Source: Aptenodytes patagonicus
Taxonomy: Eukaryota > Chordata > Aves > Sphenisciformes > Spheniscidae
NCBI RefSeq assembly: GCF_965638725.1
Contig: NC_134959.1
Location: 14,929,417-14,993,416, forward strand
Length of the DNA: 64,000 bases
Reading direction: 5' to 3'
Shown: positions 63,001 through 64,000 of the stretch, piece by piece
Layout: each line of letters starts with the position of its first letter
Numbering within the stretch: position 1 is the first letter of the stretch
Notes under the pieces: model-generated
Databases searched by the model: none
Seen by the model: the letters and a program-made list of their open reading frames with translations, nothing else
Told to the model about the DNA's origin: nothing
Translations under genes and position numbers: made by a program

Positions 63001-64000
63001 AGGATCACATAAGTCCAATTGTCTTGTTTTAATGCCATTTCTAACTACCTATTTAATTTCAAAAGAAAAACGTAAATGCTATCAGTTATATGATGGACTG
63101 TATATGGATCTGTAGTGGGGATTTGAATCACATTATCACATATCCTCTCAGCCATATTATGCAGCTGTAAACCTCCAAATCTTGGCATACCTGGGAATTT
63201 GTATCCCTGGTGACTACTAATATTTTGGTCATTGTTATCTTTGCACATCTGGGTTCCGGTCTGTCATTGAAGTCCAACACATAATCCATGGTAGAAAAGC
63301 AAAAATTAGTTAAGACTTGCTAGCCACATATTCTGTATCCAAAGCCAATAACTTGCTGTAAATACATGGGCCAGGAAGAGGCTTTGTGAGTTCAGTCCAC
63401 AGCCAGAGCAGGTTATTACATGTAATTTTGTACAGAAAACTAATCAGTCTAATTTTGCAGTTCATTAGTCCACATGAAAATTCTGTCACTGTTAGAAGGC
63501 CTCCCTACTATCTCTCATACTTAAATATACATTATAAAAGCTATAAATTTGTTTTTGCCTACCTCATTTATTCTTCTTGTAATGTTGGTCTTTACTTTCA
63601 GTTAATCTTTTTTATTTAAATCAATGGTGTTTTTTTCTACCAGTCAGTTCCTTGCCTTTTTTTCCCTTATTTTATTTTGCTTTTTAAAGAGCTGTGATTG
63701 CTAATCAACATTCATCAACTGTTTTCCCTCTGTTCTCATGATGTATTCAGTTCCTCACAGGAAAAATGTCTGTCTGTTCAGATTTCAGAGATTAGGAAGC
63801 TTTTAAATATTCATGGTGATTATTTAGCACTTCTGCTGTTTATCATATAAAGCCTCACTATGATATACTTCGTAAAACATCTGTATATGGAAAAGTGGGA
63901 TCATCACACAATGAATATTTAATCTAAATAGAAAATAAATACGCAAGCAGTATCTTTACTCTTTTTACTCTAAAAAGTACTAAAGGTCTTGAGGTTTCTT

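Larger units (their letters stand above)
53851..64000 (+). other. GPT2 intron 1 (5' part, runs off the window)
   Basis: The intron opens with the donor GTGAGG. I searched by eye for exon 2, expected to begin GIKKPFTEV and contain ANIGDAQ, and found no match, so intron 1 exceeds 10 kb here. The first 600 bp are CpG island with a G-quadruplex motif and a 15-bp duplication. The remainder is AT-rich with a purine-rich GA/GGGG patch near 61040-61085. No mobile element is recognised. Confidence 0.7.

Overview
The window looks like a bird nuclear chromosome, probably from Neoaves. It is AT-rich and mostly non-coding, with two sharp CpG islands, compact spliced vertebrate gene pieces, and typical avian retroelements: CR1 LINEs, one ending in tandem ATTCTATG units, and a solo ERV LTR of a type I recall as widespread in non-galliform birds. 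Species cannot be told from the sequence.

Two protein-coding genes are recognisable, arranged head to head about 13 kb apart. On the minus strand, C16orf87 (UPF0547 family) is complete: four coding exons at 40516-40451, 36052-35956, 33242-33060 and 27048-26930. All introns are GT-AG, the phases are consistent, and the joined protein is 154 residues, the length of the human protein. On the plus strand, the first coding exon of GPT2 (mitochondrial alanine aminotransferase 2) lies at 53596-53850, and its intron 1 fills the rest of the window. As I recall, the same two genes are neighbours on human chromosome 16q; this supports both calls. Each gene starts in a CpG island, about 39690-41070 and 52680-54440.

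Layout. 1-26.5 kb: downstream of C16orf87, no recognisable exon, with one solo LTR (20202-20797, 5-bp target duplication) and a 23-bp minisatellite (6831-6899). 26.5-40.8 kb: the C16orf87 transcription unit, with a decayed CR1 in intron 2. 41.1-52.7 kb: intergenic, with a 5'-truncated CR1 (about 43845-45501) that keeps an uninterrupted reverse-transcriptase frame, and a 35-bp near-perfect palindrome just beyond it. 52.7-64 kb: GPT2 promoter, exon 1 and the start of intron 1, with a G-quadruplex motif just after the splice donor.

The two genes have no evident functional connection: one encodes a small, probably nuclear, zinc-ribbon protein and the other a mitochondrial metabolic enzyme. I found no undescribed biological system. 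The points most worth a second look are the intact CR1 frame, the palindrome at 45671-45705, the duplicated CCAAT module at 40789-40836, and the G-quadruplex next to the GPT2 exon 1 donor.
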